From assembly GCF_000010165.1 (NCBI RefSeq), contig NC_012491.1:811001-875000 (forward strand): DNA of 64,000 bases. The letters are read 5' to 3'. Under the pieces are notes generated by a model. That model saw only the letters and a list, made by a program, of their open reading frames with translations, searched no databases and was not told the DNA's origin. The translations under genes and the position numbers were made by a program. This DNA comes from Brevibacillus brevis NBRC 100599 (lineage in GTDB: Bacteria; Bacillota; Bacilli; Brevibacillales; Brevibacillaceae). Shown piece by piece: positions 40,752 to 49,602 of the stretch (positions are counted from its first letter, which is position 1; each line of letters begins with the position of its first letter).

Positions 40752-42470
40752 TCAACAGTTGGAAGACATCGTTCTTTTATCTTCTCGAAGAGTTGGGTTA
40801 AGGTAGAATGCCCGAATCTCCTCCAGCGTTTTTCTAGCAGGCTGCACGAATTCGCGGTCCCAATCTTCCGGAGGGGAATCCAGTGATATGCCTTTTTCCT
40901 GCAAGGTTCGAAACAGCTCCTTATCCGCTTGCGTAGGTATCCACCACGTGTAGACGGGATTCGTTTTGCCATTGAGCAACGATTCGAACATAAATTTCAC
41001 ATAGGTAGCTGTAGAGAGTTCGCCGTAATTGACGTCGAATTCAGGCCCGGGAGCCGGATAGTCCTCTGGATAGCGGAACGGGCCAAAGTGAATGGAAATA
41101 CCCAAAAAGCCGACAGGTGGAATGTTGTTTCCATACCCCGGAAGGGAGAACGGCAGATCGGCTGCGAAGTGCAGGCGAATCATGACAGAGTTGATGAATT
41201 GTCGTTCGAAGAAACTTTCTTTTTGCCAAATGCCAAGTTCTCGTGAAAGAGTATCCCAGTGAATAATGGACGTATTGTGCGCGAGCCAGAAGGCGGACGA
41301 CATCTGTTCAAACGTTTTGTAAAATTCCTCGTCGTGATCGTGGAACGGATCGAGCATGTCGAACAGGCTGAAGCATCCGTGTTTTCTCCTCCATTTTTGC
41401 GCGATGATCAGAAAATCAATCAATCGTTGAATTCGTAGCTCCGGGCTACTCTCATTATTGGCAAACAGAAACGTTGCTTCTATTAAATCGGCAGTGAAGT
41501 TGCCGTTAACAAAATCCCAGTAATTGATTTCACCAGCTTCTACTCGTTCTTCGTTAATCCGCTTCGTATCCGTTTCCCATCGAGCAAAAGTGGTGACATC
41601 CATGCCGAAATAAAGCTCAGGCAAGAGATCGCCAAAAATATGAAAGCGATAAGGGCTGGACTGCTGGAACCAAGTTTTGATGAAGTCCAGGCGAGAAGAG
41701 GGAGACACGACTGCGGCCCGCTCCACATAGTCCGCTTTGGCAACCATTGACTCGAATTCTTCAACGGATGAGGCGATCGCAACGAAAGGGGCTGCAGAGG
41801 TCAAAAAGTCCGCGCCGTCTTCATCGTTGTCGTATTGCACAATGATGTGCTGGAAGGTTGCCTCAGCCGAGTGAGATAACACAAGCTGATTCCAACGGTG
41901 TGCGGTTGTATCGTCAATGGCGCCGATGACGACGACAGGTTTGTCTGGTTCTCCGCGAAAAGAAACAGAAGCACCGTTTTGGACGACGATCTTGTTTTGA
42001 CACCGTACATTGATGGATGTCCCTGCTTCAAAGCTGATAGATGTCCCAGCAGCTATGATGACATCCTCTGGTCCGATCATGTACGGGCCATTTTCTGCGG
42101 TAAATTCCTCCGATTGATTCATGATCCCCGATAGGCGTTTGTACTTATCCACGTGCAATTGATAGGTGTGCTGCGGGTCTGGATCAGGCCCAATCGTCAG
42201 CTGTACATAGTAAAGACCATCTTCCTTTGGAAAAAACGGAAGGATGATGGGGGCGTTCGGACTATATTCAGCTTCTGCAAGTTTTGTTCGATGGATGTCA
42301 TAGATTCTAATGGTAGTTAATGGATGCGTCAGGTTATTGATGTGGATTTCAATAGCGTCTGTAGAAGCGAGAAAGAGCTTGTACATCTCCACCTTAGCTT
42401 CAAGGTTAGGAGAAGCTTTTCGGATTCGTTTATCCGTTTCCAGAATCGATGTATACGAGCTGACGGTCAT
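40752..42470 (-). CDS. Large cytoplasmic orphan protein with a short beta-helix segment
   Basis: A 572-residue protein without signal peptide or TM segment. An N-terminal strand-rich domain (about 30-115; IEIHINNLTHPLTTIRIYD, GLYYVQLTIGPDPDPQHTYQLHVDKY) is followed by a short right-handed beta-helix-like stretch (about 135-215; IIAAGTSISFEAGTSINV, VVQNGASVSFRGEPDKPVVV). The second half is helical with many aromatic residues and is unlike anything I recognise (WETDTKRINEERVEAG, FEQMSSAFWLAHNTSIIHWD). GGAG lies ten bases before the ATG. It stands alone. The mixture suggests a phage- or spore-structure-like or toxin-related protein, but this is not supported further. Confidence 0.7.
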   Translation of the reverse strand: MTVSSYTSILETDKRIRKASPNLEAKVEMYKLFLASTDAIEIHINNLTHPLTTIRIYDIHRTKLAEAEYSPNAPIILPFFPKEDGLYYVQLTIGPDPDPQHTYQLHVDKYKRLSGIMNQSEEFTAENGPYMIGPEDVIIAAGTSISFEAGTSINVRCQNKIVVQNGASVSFRGEPDKPVVVIGAIDDTTAHRWNQLVLSHSAEATFQHIIVQYDNDEDGADFLTSAAPFVAIASSVEEFESMVAKADYVERAAVVSPSSRLDFIKTWFQQSSPYRFHIFGDLLPELYFGMDVTTFARWETDTKRINEERVEAGEINYWDFVNGNFTADLIEATFLFANNESSPELRIQRLIDFLIIAQKWRRKHGCFSLFDMLDPFHDHDEEFYKTFEQMSSAFWLAHNTSIIHWDTLSRELGIWQKESFFERQFINSVMIRLHFAADLPFSLPGYGNNIPPVGFLGISIHFGPFRYPEDYPAPGPEFDVNYGELSTATYVKFMFESLLNGKTNPVYTWWIPTQADKELFRTLQEKGISLDSPPEDWDREFVQPARKTLEEIRAFYLNPTLREDKRTMSSNC

Positions 42471-42590
42471 GTAAAACAGGCTCCTGTCAAAATGGTATAG
42501 GCATAATGGAATGATTTACTAGTAGTAGACGCCTAAATATAGGAAAAGTTTTGATTTTTGCAGGGGCTTTTGGGCTAGAAAATAAGAAAA

Positions 42591-42631
42591 AGGATAGGGG
42601 TCAGATGAGTTCTGACGATCCTATCCTTGGT
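42591..42631 (-). terminator. Terminator of SLH-protein gene
   Basis: On the minus strand AAGGATAGG and CCTATCCTT, with an inner GTCAG/CTGAC, form a hairpin followed by TTTTTCTTA. It lies about 200 bp past the SLH gene stop, beyond another hairpin repeat. Confidence 0.7.
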
Positions 42632-42646
42632 TTCTTCCATAAGGTA

Positions 42647-42812
42647 GTTCAAAAAATCGACTTTTGATCACGAAGTAGTTTTGAGAGCAAACTCGGCATC
42701 GAAAGTAACGTTCACCTTCGAAGTCGTGTGCTCATGTAGGTTTCCTACACTCCGCTCCTCCTTCTTCAGGTTCACGTTACTTTCTCGGTGCTGAAAAGCC
42801 GACTTTTTGAAC
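42647..42812. repeat. 166-bp hairpin repeat of a second family
   Basis: GTTCAAAAAATCGACTTTT (42647-42665) faces AAAAGCCGACTTTTTGAAC (42794-42812) with one mismatch, and inside them AAAGTAACGT faces ACGTTACTTT. The centre is GC-richer (TCCGCTCCTCCTTC). No ORF. It differs in sequence from the 40.3/51.8/53.9/60.4 kb family. With the terminator at 42591-42631 it accounts for the 355-bp gap between the two minus-strand genes. Confidence 0.7.
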
Positions 42813-42825
42813 TCTCATAAAAAGA

Positions 42826-44295
42826 CTACTCGACAGTCAGCTCGGCAGAAGATTTGCCAGCCCAATCGCCGACAGGTGTTACTGTGTATGTGTTACCTGC
42901 TTTCAGTTTACCATCTTGCTGGATGTCAAACACGCCTGTGGTACCTTTGCGGCTGGAATATTTGTACGTCGCCAGCAGTTTTTCTCCATCTGCACTAGTG
43001 AGTTCTACGCTACGTCCGGAGAACAGCTCGTCTCCCGGGTCCTCTGTCAGGGAAACGGTGATAGAAGTTTCACTAACTGCTTTGACTTCGCTGATTTCGA
43101 GCGGAGCGATTTCTTTTGCGACGAAGGTTGGATTCGCGATATTCGCCCAGTCGGAGGTAATGGTGAACGTAACGCCCGGAGTCAGGACTTGGCCTTCTGG
43201 GAGACGGAATTTAATTTCTTGCTTGCCGTCTGTTGATTGTGTGAAAGGCACGTATTTCGCTACGATTGGTTGTCCGCCTTCTGGTGTAATGGTCACTTGT
43301 CTTGCTTGCATGGAAGAAATGATTTGATACGTTTTGCCGTTTGCACCGTTGTTTTGATCCAGCACCAAAGCATTTGCACCGCGCCCTCCGCTGTAGGCGG
43401 AGATGACATATCCATAATCGATGACACCATTTGCTTGCAGGGACTCGACTTCAAACGTATCGTTTGTCACTTGGCGCACTTCTGTCATGTTGATCTTGGT
43501 TGCGTTGCCCGCGAATGTGCCCGCCTTTTTCCCTTTGTATGTCAGGCTGTAGGTGATTCCTGGCTTTTGAACAGAGGTTGGCACGACGTAGGTATTGGTA
43601 GAACCTGTTTTCAGACGTGGCATATTGGTCAGTGTCAGTCCATCGCTAAAGACAAAGTCTTCTTTTGCTTTGGCAAATGCTTCGTTTTCTGCGGTCAACG
43701 GAGCATCGAACGTCACAATCAATGTAATTTCGTTCAAGGCGTGTACGCTCGTGATGGTCGCTTTATCAGAAGGGATTGCCTGGCGAGCCACATTCAACAG
43801 ATAAGCGGCTTCACCGCGAGTAACGTTGCTGTCTGCGGAGAAGAAGCGTTCCGCCCAGTAGTTAACCGACTTCACATCACGCTTGAGCGCTTTTGCGACG
43901 ATTTGCACGAATTCAGCATCTATCACGGTTCCACGTGGATCAAAATGGCCATCTTTTGCTTGCATGATATCGAGGGATACCAGATCTACCGCGTATTTAT
44001 AGAACCAGTCATTTGCTTTCACATCCGTAAACGTTACGGATTTATCTGTTTTGCCGCCTTGCAAGCCAAAGGTGTGTGCGACCATTTTTGCCAGCTCGGC
44101 ACGCGTAACTTGATTATGAATGTTACTGCCTTGCATGACTTTCAGCTTGGAGAGTTCAGTAACGGCTTGCTGAATTTCTTGAGCATTCAGGGGAGTGGAA
44201 GCTGCTTGCACATTCAGTGCAGCGTAAGGAAGGGATGCTGTGCCCATAACAGTTGCGAGCATCATGATCGCGATTTTATTGGAAAACTTTTTCAT
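42826..44295 (-). CDS. Secreted SLH-domain cell-surface protein
   Basis: A 489-residue exported protein. After a signal peptide (MKKFSNKIAIMMLATV..., cleavage near VQAA at 32) come SLH-type repeats: LSKLKVMQGSNIHNQVTRAELAKMVAHTFGL, VTFTDVKANDWFYKYAVDLVSLDIMQA and a third, less regular one with RGEAAYLL (about 35-180). These attach proteins to the pyruvylated secondary cell-wall polymer. The remaining ~300 residues are beta-strand-rich, Thr/Val-rich domains such as those in Brevibacillus S-layer proteins (ITSVHALNEITLIVTFDAPL, an Ig-like segment). At 489 residues it is shorter than major S-layer proteins, so it is more likely an associated surface protein. A 358-codon antisense frame here is a shadow. 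Confidence 0.85.
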   Translation of the reverse strand: MKKFSNKIAIMMLATVMGTASLPYAALNVQAASTPLNAQEIQQAVTELSKLKVMQGSNIHNQVTRAELAKMVAHTFGLQGGKTDKSVTFTDVKANDWFYKYAVDLVSLDIMQAKDGHFDPRGTVIDAEFVQIVAKALKRDVKSVNYWAERFFSADSNVTRGEAAYLLNVARQAIPSDKATITSVHALNEITLIVTFDAPLTAENEAFAKAKEDFVFSDGLTLTNMPRLKTGSTNTYVVPTSVQKPGITYSLTYKGKKAGTFAGNATKINMTEVRQVTNDTFEVESLQANGVIDYGYVISAYSGGRGANALVLDQNNGANGKTYQIISSMQARQVTITPEGGQPIVAKYVPFTQSTDGKQEIKFRLPEGQVLTPGVTFTITSDWANIANPTFVAKEIAPLEISEVKAVSETSITVSLTEDPGDELFSGRSVELTSADGEKLLATYKYSSRKGTTGVFDIQQDGKLKAGNTYTVTPVGDWAGKSSAELTVE

Positions 44296-44466
44296 CAGTT
44301 GGTCCTCCTCTAGATCAGTTGAGTGGGTGTTGCTTGATTACTTGTAGGATAGTCGAGAGACCTAAACTGCCAAGAAACAAGAGATTAATAGAATCTAAAA
44401 AAGTTCTTAAAAAAAGATAAATTGGCCACTTTCTTACTGACTATACGGCGTCAAGCCCATAAAAAA

Positions 44467-44488
44467 GAGACAGCTTTCGCTGCCTCTC
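44467..44488 (-). terminator. Terminator downstream of peptide/remnant locus
   Basis: On the minus strand GAGAGGCAGC pairs with GCTGTCTC (one bulged pair) around GAAA, then TTTTTTAT. Confidence 0.8.
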
Positions 44489-44507
44489 CTGAATAAATTA
44501 ACGGTAT

Positions 44508-44668
44508 TTATTTTTCCTTTTCGTAATCCCATGTTCGAATTTGAAAACCAGAACTTCCGCATCTTCACTGTTAAACGAGAAGGAGCCTTCTTCAACTCTT
44601 CATCAAGAGAATAACCGGAATGGTATCCCTTCTTTTTCGTGCTTTTGCATGAAAGGGCGGCAATTCTA
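44508..44668 (-). pseudogene. Remnant of a small secreted protein gene (paralogue of 3052-3531)
   Basis: Read on the minus strand, this segment matches the 3-prime end of the gene at 3052-3531 base for base over long stretches: an ATGCAAAAG..GA start of similarity, CCATTCCGGTTATTCT, GATGAAGAGTTGAAG, CCTTCTCGTTTAAC, and a shared end at GGAAAAATAAATA. Small deletions break the frame (LLDEELKEG here runs out of phase), and the 5-prime two thirds, including the signal peptide, are gone. Upstream, up to 44760, an open but start-less stretch (NEITLVAEELHIWGLVQTNDLLELP) may be another fragment. It sits directly behind a peptide gene and its HTH-TPR regulator. Confidence 0.7.
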
Positions 44669-44760
44669 GCAAATCATTTGTTTGTACTAATCCCCAAATA
44701 TGTAATTCTTCCGCAACAAGAGTGATTTCATTGCAGGGACAGACGACTACTAGAAGCGCT

Positions 44761-44877
44761 CTACCAATCAGGTTCTGCACCGTTAAGTATTACTTTGTTT
44801 TCACTAAGATTCGGTGTTAACAGTGGCGTTACGGTGAAAAGGAAAGCAAACGTGAGTACAAGTAGTTTCTTTTTCAC
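44761..44877 (-). CDS. Small exported peptide, candidate signalling peptide of the HTH-TPR regulator
   Basis: A 38-residue peptide from a GTG with GGGAGGG seven bases upstream. It starts 14 bp after the stop of the HTH-TPR gene, on the same strand. The sequence is MKKKLLVLTFAFLFTVTPLL, a lysine-led hydrophobic export signal, then a polar tail ending LNGAEPDW. Position, size and layout match NprX, PapR and Phr precursors, which are encoded just behind their cytoplasmic receptors. The mature signal would be a short C-terminal piece. It was too short for ordinary ORF calling. Confidence 0.65.
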   Translation of the reverse strand: MKKKLLVLTFAFLFTVTPLLTPNLSENKVILNGAEPDW

Positions 44878-44891
44878 AGGCTATCCCTCCC

Positions 44892-46151
44892 TTATTTATA
44901 GATACCCTCATTATGGCAGAATTTCTCAATAATTTCCATGTCTTCAAACGAAAAAACCTTTTGTTGTAGCCGATGATGTTTTAGGAAGAGTCCCACACCC
45001 TCTATAACTTTGTCGGACGCACCTAGCTGTCGATAGTAGCTGATACTTTGCAGCAGGCTATCGAATCCTTCTTCAATGTGTCCAATCGCGAGCTGACTCA
45101 CGCCTTTTCGCTTGTAGTATCGCGCAGCCTGTTTAATCCGGTACGGATGGGCGAGAACGTCTGAAGGTAAAAATTGATCCTCGGAGTCGATTAGCTTTTT
45201 TATAAGAGCATCATTGCCACTTTCCAGATAGACCTCTAAAAGATCGCTGACAATGGTCACGCGGCTATCCTTCCCTGCGTCTGCGAGGCACAGCTCGTAC
45301 AATCTCATTGCATCCTCGTGCTTTCCCTGTTTCGCGTGTAGAAGCGCTCGCAGATGAATCTTTCGATAGTCTGCGTATTCACTATCTTCATACTCTTTTA
45401 GATACAGTTCAGCTAGGATCAGATCGCCCAGACTCAAGTATGAATTGACAATTGAAATGAGGGCCGAGGCTTTGGGCTTATTGTCCGTACCGTCTTCGCG
45501 AATCCCTTTCCCGCAAAATTCGATACTCTCCCCGTAGTAGCCTAAGATATACGCGTGCGTTCCCATTCGATAGTAAAAGGTAATGCGTTCAATCGGCGAT
45601 AGCAGATCAATGTAGTGCAGCAATTCCTTTCCTCGGCGGTAGGTTTCTTCAAATCGCGAGAAATCGTCCCTTTCAAGCATATATCGCTCGTAGAGTCCCT
45701 TTCCTAGATAGAACGGAACGCCGTGTTTCCTCGCATAATCAATCATCACATTATATAGGGTCAGCGTGACGCCTTGATCCTTCGCGTCATTAGTCGCCTG
45801 TAGAAGATGATCGAGCGCTAGAAAAGTGTCCATTTTTGGCGTTTCCAGTAGCTTCAGAGCTACCAGCTGCACCACTGGCGGGTAATTAAGTTCAAGCGCC
45901 TCTTTCAGCAGTAATTGAAGTGTCACAGGTCTTTCCGTGGTGTCCAGATATGCGGTGATTACGTCGACATGCGGAATATTGAGAGCACTTGCGATCTTTT
46001 TCCATTGGGAAAACCCTGGTCGCTTTGTTTCCCCTGATTCAATTTTGGAAAGTGCTGCCTTACTAATGTCTATACGCTCTGCAAGCTCACTCAACGATAT
46101 ATTTCTCCGTTGTCGGTAGGCATGGAGTAAATCTCCGACTTCCATAAGCAT
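44892..46151 (-). CDS. HTH-TPR regulator (RRNPP-like peptide receptor)
   Basis: A 419-residue regulator. Residues about 8-60 are an XRE helix-turn-helix (LLHAYRQRRNISLSELAERIDISKAALSKIESGETKRPG). The rest is a superhelix of tetratricopeptide-like repeats (FYYRMGTHAYILGYYGESIEFCGKGI, ASALISIVNSYLSLGDLILAELYLKEYE, IHLRALLHAKQGKHEDAMRLYELCL, QLAIGHIEEGFDSLLQSISYYRQLG). Length and design match NprR (about 420 residues) and other RRNPP receptors that bind re-imported peptides. The small exported peptide encoded 14 bp downstream is the likely ligand. Target genes are not known; the adjacent secreted-protein remnant and its intact paralogue at 3.0 kb are candidates. Confidence 0.8.
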   Translation of the reverse strand: MLMEVGDLLHAYRQRRNISLSELAERIDISKAALSKIESGETKRPGFSQWKKIASALNIPHVDVITAYLDTTERPVTLQLLLKEALELNYPPVVQLVALKLLETPKMDTFLALDHLLQATNDAKDQGVTLTLYNVMIDYARKHGVPFYLGKGLYERYMLERDDFSRFEETYRRGKELLHYIDLLSPIERITFYYRMGTHAYILGYYGESIEFCGKGIREDGTDNKPKASALISIVNSYLSLGDLILAELYLKEYEDSEYADYRKIHLRALLHAKQGKHEDAMRLYELCLADAGKDSRVTIVSDLLEVYLESGNDALIKKLIDSEDQFLPSDVLAHPYRIKQAARYYKRKGVSQLAIGHIEEGFDSLLQSISYYRQLGASDKVIEGVGLFLKHHRLQQKVFSFEDMEIIEKFCHNEGIYK

Positions 46152-46270
46152 TGGATGCCCCCTAAAAAAATTTATCGTTTTTTATTTTTTTAATGATATC
46201 ACACACAATTGATTGGCAATAGTTTACTATGTAAAAAATGTAAAAACATACAATTGTGCATAACAAGTGA

Positions 46271-46330
46271 AAAAACCTCCAGCTTTGACGTAGAGCGGAA
46301 AATCCGTCTTCGTTTTCGCTGAAGGTTTTT
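46271..46330 (-). terminator. Terminator of OmpR/HK operon
   Basis: AAAAACCTCCAGC pairs with GCTGAAGGTTTTT (one mismatch) and inner arms continue the stem. On the minus strand it ends in TTTTTTC. Confidence 0.8.
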
Positions 46331-46352
46331 GTGATGATCATGGTATTCACCT

Positions 46353-47048
46353 TTAGACAGTAAATCGGTAACCGGCACCCCAGACCGTCTCGATGTACTG
46401 CGGATTGGATGGATCGACTTCGATCTTTTCCCGCAGCTTGCGAATGTGCACCGTAACGGTGGCGATATCTCCGCTGGAATCCATACCCCAGATTCGTTCG
46501 AACAGCTCGTTTTTGTTAAAAACCCGATTCGGGTGAGTCGCTAGAAATTCAAGCAGATTGAATTCTCTTGTCGTGAAAATAACTTCCTGATTGCGTACGT
46601 AGACTCTTCGGGAGACTTTGTCGATGACGAGGCCGCGAATGTGAATCTCTGCGTTCGATGGCTCAGCTTGTCGGGCTGTCAAACGCTCATATCTTGTCAG
46701 ATGGGCTTTGGCTCTGGCAACCAATTCGCTGGGGCTAAACGGCTTTGTAATATAGTCATCCGCACCGAGATTAAAGGCGCGGATTTTATCGATCTCTTCT
46801 TTTTTGGCGGAGACGATCAGAATCGGCACTTCCTTGACTTGTCTGATCTGGCTGCACAATTCGAAGCCGTCCATACCCGGAAGCTGCAAATCAACGATGA
46901 TCAAACTGTAGTCGCCATTGATGGCAAGGGGCAAGCCTTCGCTGCCAGAGTGGCATAAATCGACCTGAAAGCCATTCAGTTCAAAATAATCCCGCTCCAG
47001 TTGAGCGATAGTCGTCTCATCTTCAATGATGAGGATACGTGAAGACAT
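46353..47048 (-). CDS. OmpR/PhoB-family response regulator
   Basis: A 231-residue regulator. Its receiver has acidic E9-D10, phospho-acceptor D53 (LIIVDLQLPGMDG) and the LGADDYITKPF lysine. The winged-helix output (about 130-230) has the REFNLLEFLATHPNRVFNKNELFERIWG and VTVHIRKLREKIE signatures. The ATG at 47048 follows GGAGGTG by nine bases; an upstream ATG at 47060 would overlap that site. It is co-transcribed with the histidine kinase gene whose stop lies 15 bp upstream. The closest types are envelope-stress or wall regulators, but no target is clear. Confidence 0.9.
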   Translation of the reverse strand: MSSRILIIEDETTIAQLERDYFELNGFQVDLCHSGSEGLPLAINGDYSLIIVDLQLPGMDGFELCSQIRQVKEVPILIVSAKKEEIDKIRAFNLGADDYITKPFSPSELVARAKAHLTRYERLTARQAEPSNAEIHIRGLVIDKVSRRVYVRNQEVIFTTREFNLLEFLATHPNRVFNKNELFERIWGMDSSGDIATVTVHIRKLREKIEVDPSNPQYIETVWGAGYRFTV

Positions 47049-47063
47049 GGGAATGTGCACCTC

Positions 47064-48527
47064 CTATTGTTTGTGGGTACGTTTTAGCGTAAAGAACACG
47101 CTGGTACCTACACCTTGCTTGCTCTCTACCCAAATTTTTCCGCCGTGACCCTCGACGATCTGGCGCGCGATGGAGAGTCCGAGACCGCTACCGCCTGTAG
47201 AAGAATTACGGGATTGCTCCACCCGATAAAAGCGTTCGAACAGGTGAGGAATGGCTTCTTGCGGAATTCCGATGCCGTTGTCTTTTATTTCAATGGTAGC
47301 CCAATGAGCGTCCGCTTGAACCGAGACACAGATGACTTTTTCAGGTTTATCCATGTATTTTTGCGAGTTGCCAATGATGTTTAAGACGGTGCGCTTGATT
47401 TTTTCCAGATCGGCGATGACCAGGGTGCCTTCTGCTGTGCGTTGATTCCACTGAATCGTAATGCCCTTCTTTTCCAGATCGTAGTGCAGCTCGTCGATGC
47501 AGTCATCCAAAAACTGGACGATATCTACATGTTCAAATGTAAAGGGCACTTGCTTCAGATCGAGCTTGGAGTAGAGAAACAGCTCATCAACGAGCAAGTC
47601 GAGGTCTACTGCCTTGGAGTAAATGATGTTGACGTACTTGTCCATTTTCTCCGGGGTATCAGCTACGCCATCGCGGATCCCCTCGATGTAGCCCTTGATA
47701 TTGGTAATCGGTGTACGTAAATCATGCGAGATGTTGGAGATCAACTCTTTGCGACTTTCTTCGTCCGCAAGGCGCAGTCCCACTGATTCCTGCAATCGTT
47801 TGCGCATGTTTTCGAACGCTTCGTTCAGTTGTCCAATCTCGTCCTTCGTGTACAGATGGAGCTCAAAGTCCAGATTGCCTTCCTTGATGTTCTCAGCTGA
47901 ATGGCGCAGTAAATCGAGCGGCTTGACGACGCTGCGAGTAATCCAGCGGTACAGCAAGACGTTTGCGATGACAAGGACGCCGAGGAGGAGGAACACGAGC
48001 ATCGGCAGCAGTTTGCGGATCACCTCACCAAATGGACTGCGTTCGCGGATTACAAAAACACTGCCTTTTGCGCCATCCGAAAACTTGAAGTCAAACTTGG
48101 CATACGCATAAAATCTTTCGCCGATGTTGAACGTGTTACGAATCTGGTTGTTGTTCAAGTCATAGGGCGGCAAGCTGTTTTCCAGCTCGGGCTGATTGAT
48201 GGTTGGGGAGGTAAAGACTTGATTGCTCTCTCTGCGGACATATAGGCCGGCTCGTACCGTTTTGAGCTTAAAATCATAATCGGCAAGCAGCTCCTGGTTT
48301 TGCAGTTGATCCGGCTCATTCTTGGCGAGATATTTCAATTCAAGGAAAATGTTCTCTTCTTGTTCTGTTAGCGGATTGAGCTGATAATGCACTTTATAAA
48401 AATCGCGAAAGCTGTTGAAATCACCTGTCGCCGCAATCGTAAATAGGCTGGCGGCTACAAAAAACGTCAGCAAGCTGATGACTAGCATCCCTGTGTAAGA
48501 GAGCAGCAGCTTGATACGGATGGACAT
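47064..48527 (-). CDS. Membrane sensor histidine kinase
   Basis: A 487-residue kinase. The ATG at 48527 is preceded by TAGGTGAG and starts MSIRIKLLLSYTG; the longer frame to 48632 has no ribosome binding site. One TM helix at about 8-30, an extracytoplasmic sensor of about 125 residues, a second TM near 160-180, a HAMP linker (ITRSVVKPLDLLRHSAENIKEGNLDFEL), the HisKA box RKELISNISHDLRTPITNIKGYIEG and an ATPase domain (NIIGNSQKYM, IKDNGIGIP, GSGLGLSI). It phosphorylates the OmpR-type regulator encoded directly downstream. The signal is unknown. Confidence 0.92.
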   Translation of the reverse strand: MSIRIKLLLSYTGMLVISLLTFFVAASLFTIAATGDFNSFRDFYKVHYQLNPLTEQEENIFLELKYLAKNEPDQLQNQELLADYDFKLKTVRAGLYVRRESNQVFTSPTINQPELENSLPPYDLNNNQIRNTFNIGERFYAYAKFDFKFSDGAKGSVFVIRERSPFGEVIRKLLPMLVFLLLGVLVIANVLLYRWITRSVVKPLDLLRHSAENIKEGNLDFELHLYTKDEIGQLNEAFENMRKRLQESVGLRLADEESRKELISNISHDLRTPITNIKGYIEGIRDGVADTPEKMDKYVNIIYSKAVDLDLLVDELFLYSKLDLKQVPFTFEHVDIVQFLDDCIDELHYDLEKKGITIQWNQRTAEGTLVIADLEKIKRTVLNIIGNSQKYMDKPEKVICVSVQADAHWATIEIKDNGIGIPQEAIPHLFERFYRVEQSRNSSTGGSGLGLSIARQIVEGHGGKIWVESKQGVGTSVFFTLKRTHKQ

Positions 48528-48696
48528 GGACTCACCTACTTTCAATCGGGTGAAAATTTGTACGCAAGATGACAAGTCCATTATATACAAGACGTCCAGC
48601 TGGTAAAGCATATTTACTTGGAACTCGGTCAAAATCAGTTATACTAGCAAGTAAGAAAACGAGAGCTTTGTATGAATAGGAAGGACGGGGATATTC

Positions 48697-49494
48697 ATGA
48701 AAGTAGCCATTGCACAACTGACAGCGACGATGGATAAGACGCAAAATTTGCAAAAAGCAGCCGATTACATTGCAAAAGCAAAAGCAGCAGGGGCTGATTT
48801 TGTAATCTTGCCTGAAATGTACAGCGCACCTGCCACGCCAAAGTCGGGAGTAACCCCAGCAGAGGTAGCGGAAAAGCTGGATGGTCCATTCGTTTCCGGC
48901 TTGGCAGAGCTCGCTTCGGAGCACGGAGTTTATGTGGTTTGTGGTGTGTTCGAATCCATCGAGGGTGATGAGAATCGTGCCTACAATACGACCGTTTTTC
49001 TAGGGCGTGAAGGTCAGCTGCTACATGCGTATCGCAAGACACATTTGTACGATGCCTTTTCCTACACAGAATCGGACTTCATCGCGCCTGGGGATAATCC
49101 GTATCAAGTGGTGGAAACGGAATTTGGCAAAATCGGGCTGATGGTATGCTACGAGGTGCGCTTCCCGGAAATCGCGAGACAGTTTGCGTTACAGGGTGCC
49201 GATATTTTGTTTGTGCCAGCAGGCTGGGTAGCGGGAGCGATGAAAGAGGATCACTGGGAGACGCTAGTTCGTGCGCGTGCTATTGAAAACACAATGTTCG
49301 TATGTGCGGCTGATCAGGTCGGAAATATTTTTGCCGGACGCAGCATGTTCGTCGATCCGATGGGTGTCGTGATAGCAAGTGCAGGGGAAGAAGAAACGTT
49401 ATTGGTCACAGAACTGGATGTAAGTCGGATTGAACGAGTACGGGGCAAATTGCCAAGTGTAGCTAACCGCCGCGCGGAACTGTATACCAATTAA
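48697..49494 (+). CDS. Nitrilase-family amidase (carbon-nitrogen hydrolase)
   Basis: A 265-residue CN hydrolase with the full triad: E40 in FVILPEMYSAP, K114 in YRKTHLYDAF and C151 in LMVCYEVRFPE. Length and the LPEMYSAP/CYEVRFPE motifs suit the omega-amidase/NIT2 or ramidase branch. It releases ammonia from a small amide such as alpha-ketoglutaramate or 2-oxosuccinamate. The ATG follows GGAAGGACGGGG. The gene is alone and divergent from the two-component operon. Confidence 0.88.
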   Translation: MKVAIAQLTATMDKTQNLQKAADYIAKAKAAGADFVILPEMYSAPATPKSGVTPAEVAEKLDGPFVSGLAELASEHGVYVVCGVFESIEGDENRAYNTTVFLGREGQLLHAYRKTHLYDAFSYTESDFIAPGDNPYQVVETEFGKIGLMVCYEVRFPEIARQFALQGADILFVPAGWVAGAMKEDHWETLVRARAIENTMFVCAADQVGNIFAGRSMFVDPMGVVIASAGEEETLLVTELDVSRIERVRGKLPSVANRRAELYTN

Positions 49495-49602
49495 ATGCCT
49501 ATGCACACTTTCTCTTTTGTTCAATATGATGGTAACAGATAACTAGTCATTATTTTGGCCCTAATGTAAGCGTCACCATCATGAGAGAGGGAGTGTGTAC
49601 GA

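Noticed and set aside
43237..44313. A 358-codon open frame on the plus strand
   Set aside because: It is exactly antisense to the SLH-protein gene, has no ribosome binding site, and its translation is Cys/His/Arg-rich without domain patterns. The minus-strand frame has a signal peptide and SLH repeats.
46162..46350. 62-codon minus-strand frame
   Set aside because: It runs through a terminator hairpin and an AT-rich spacer, with Phe/Ile/Cys-rich content expected from non-coding sequence.
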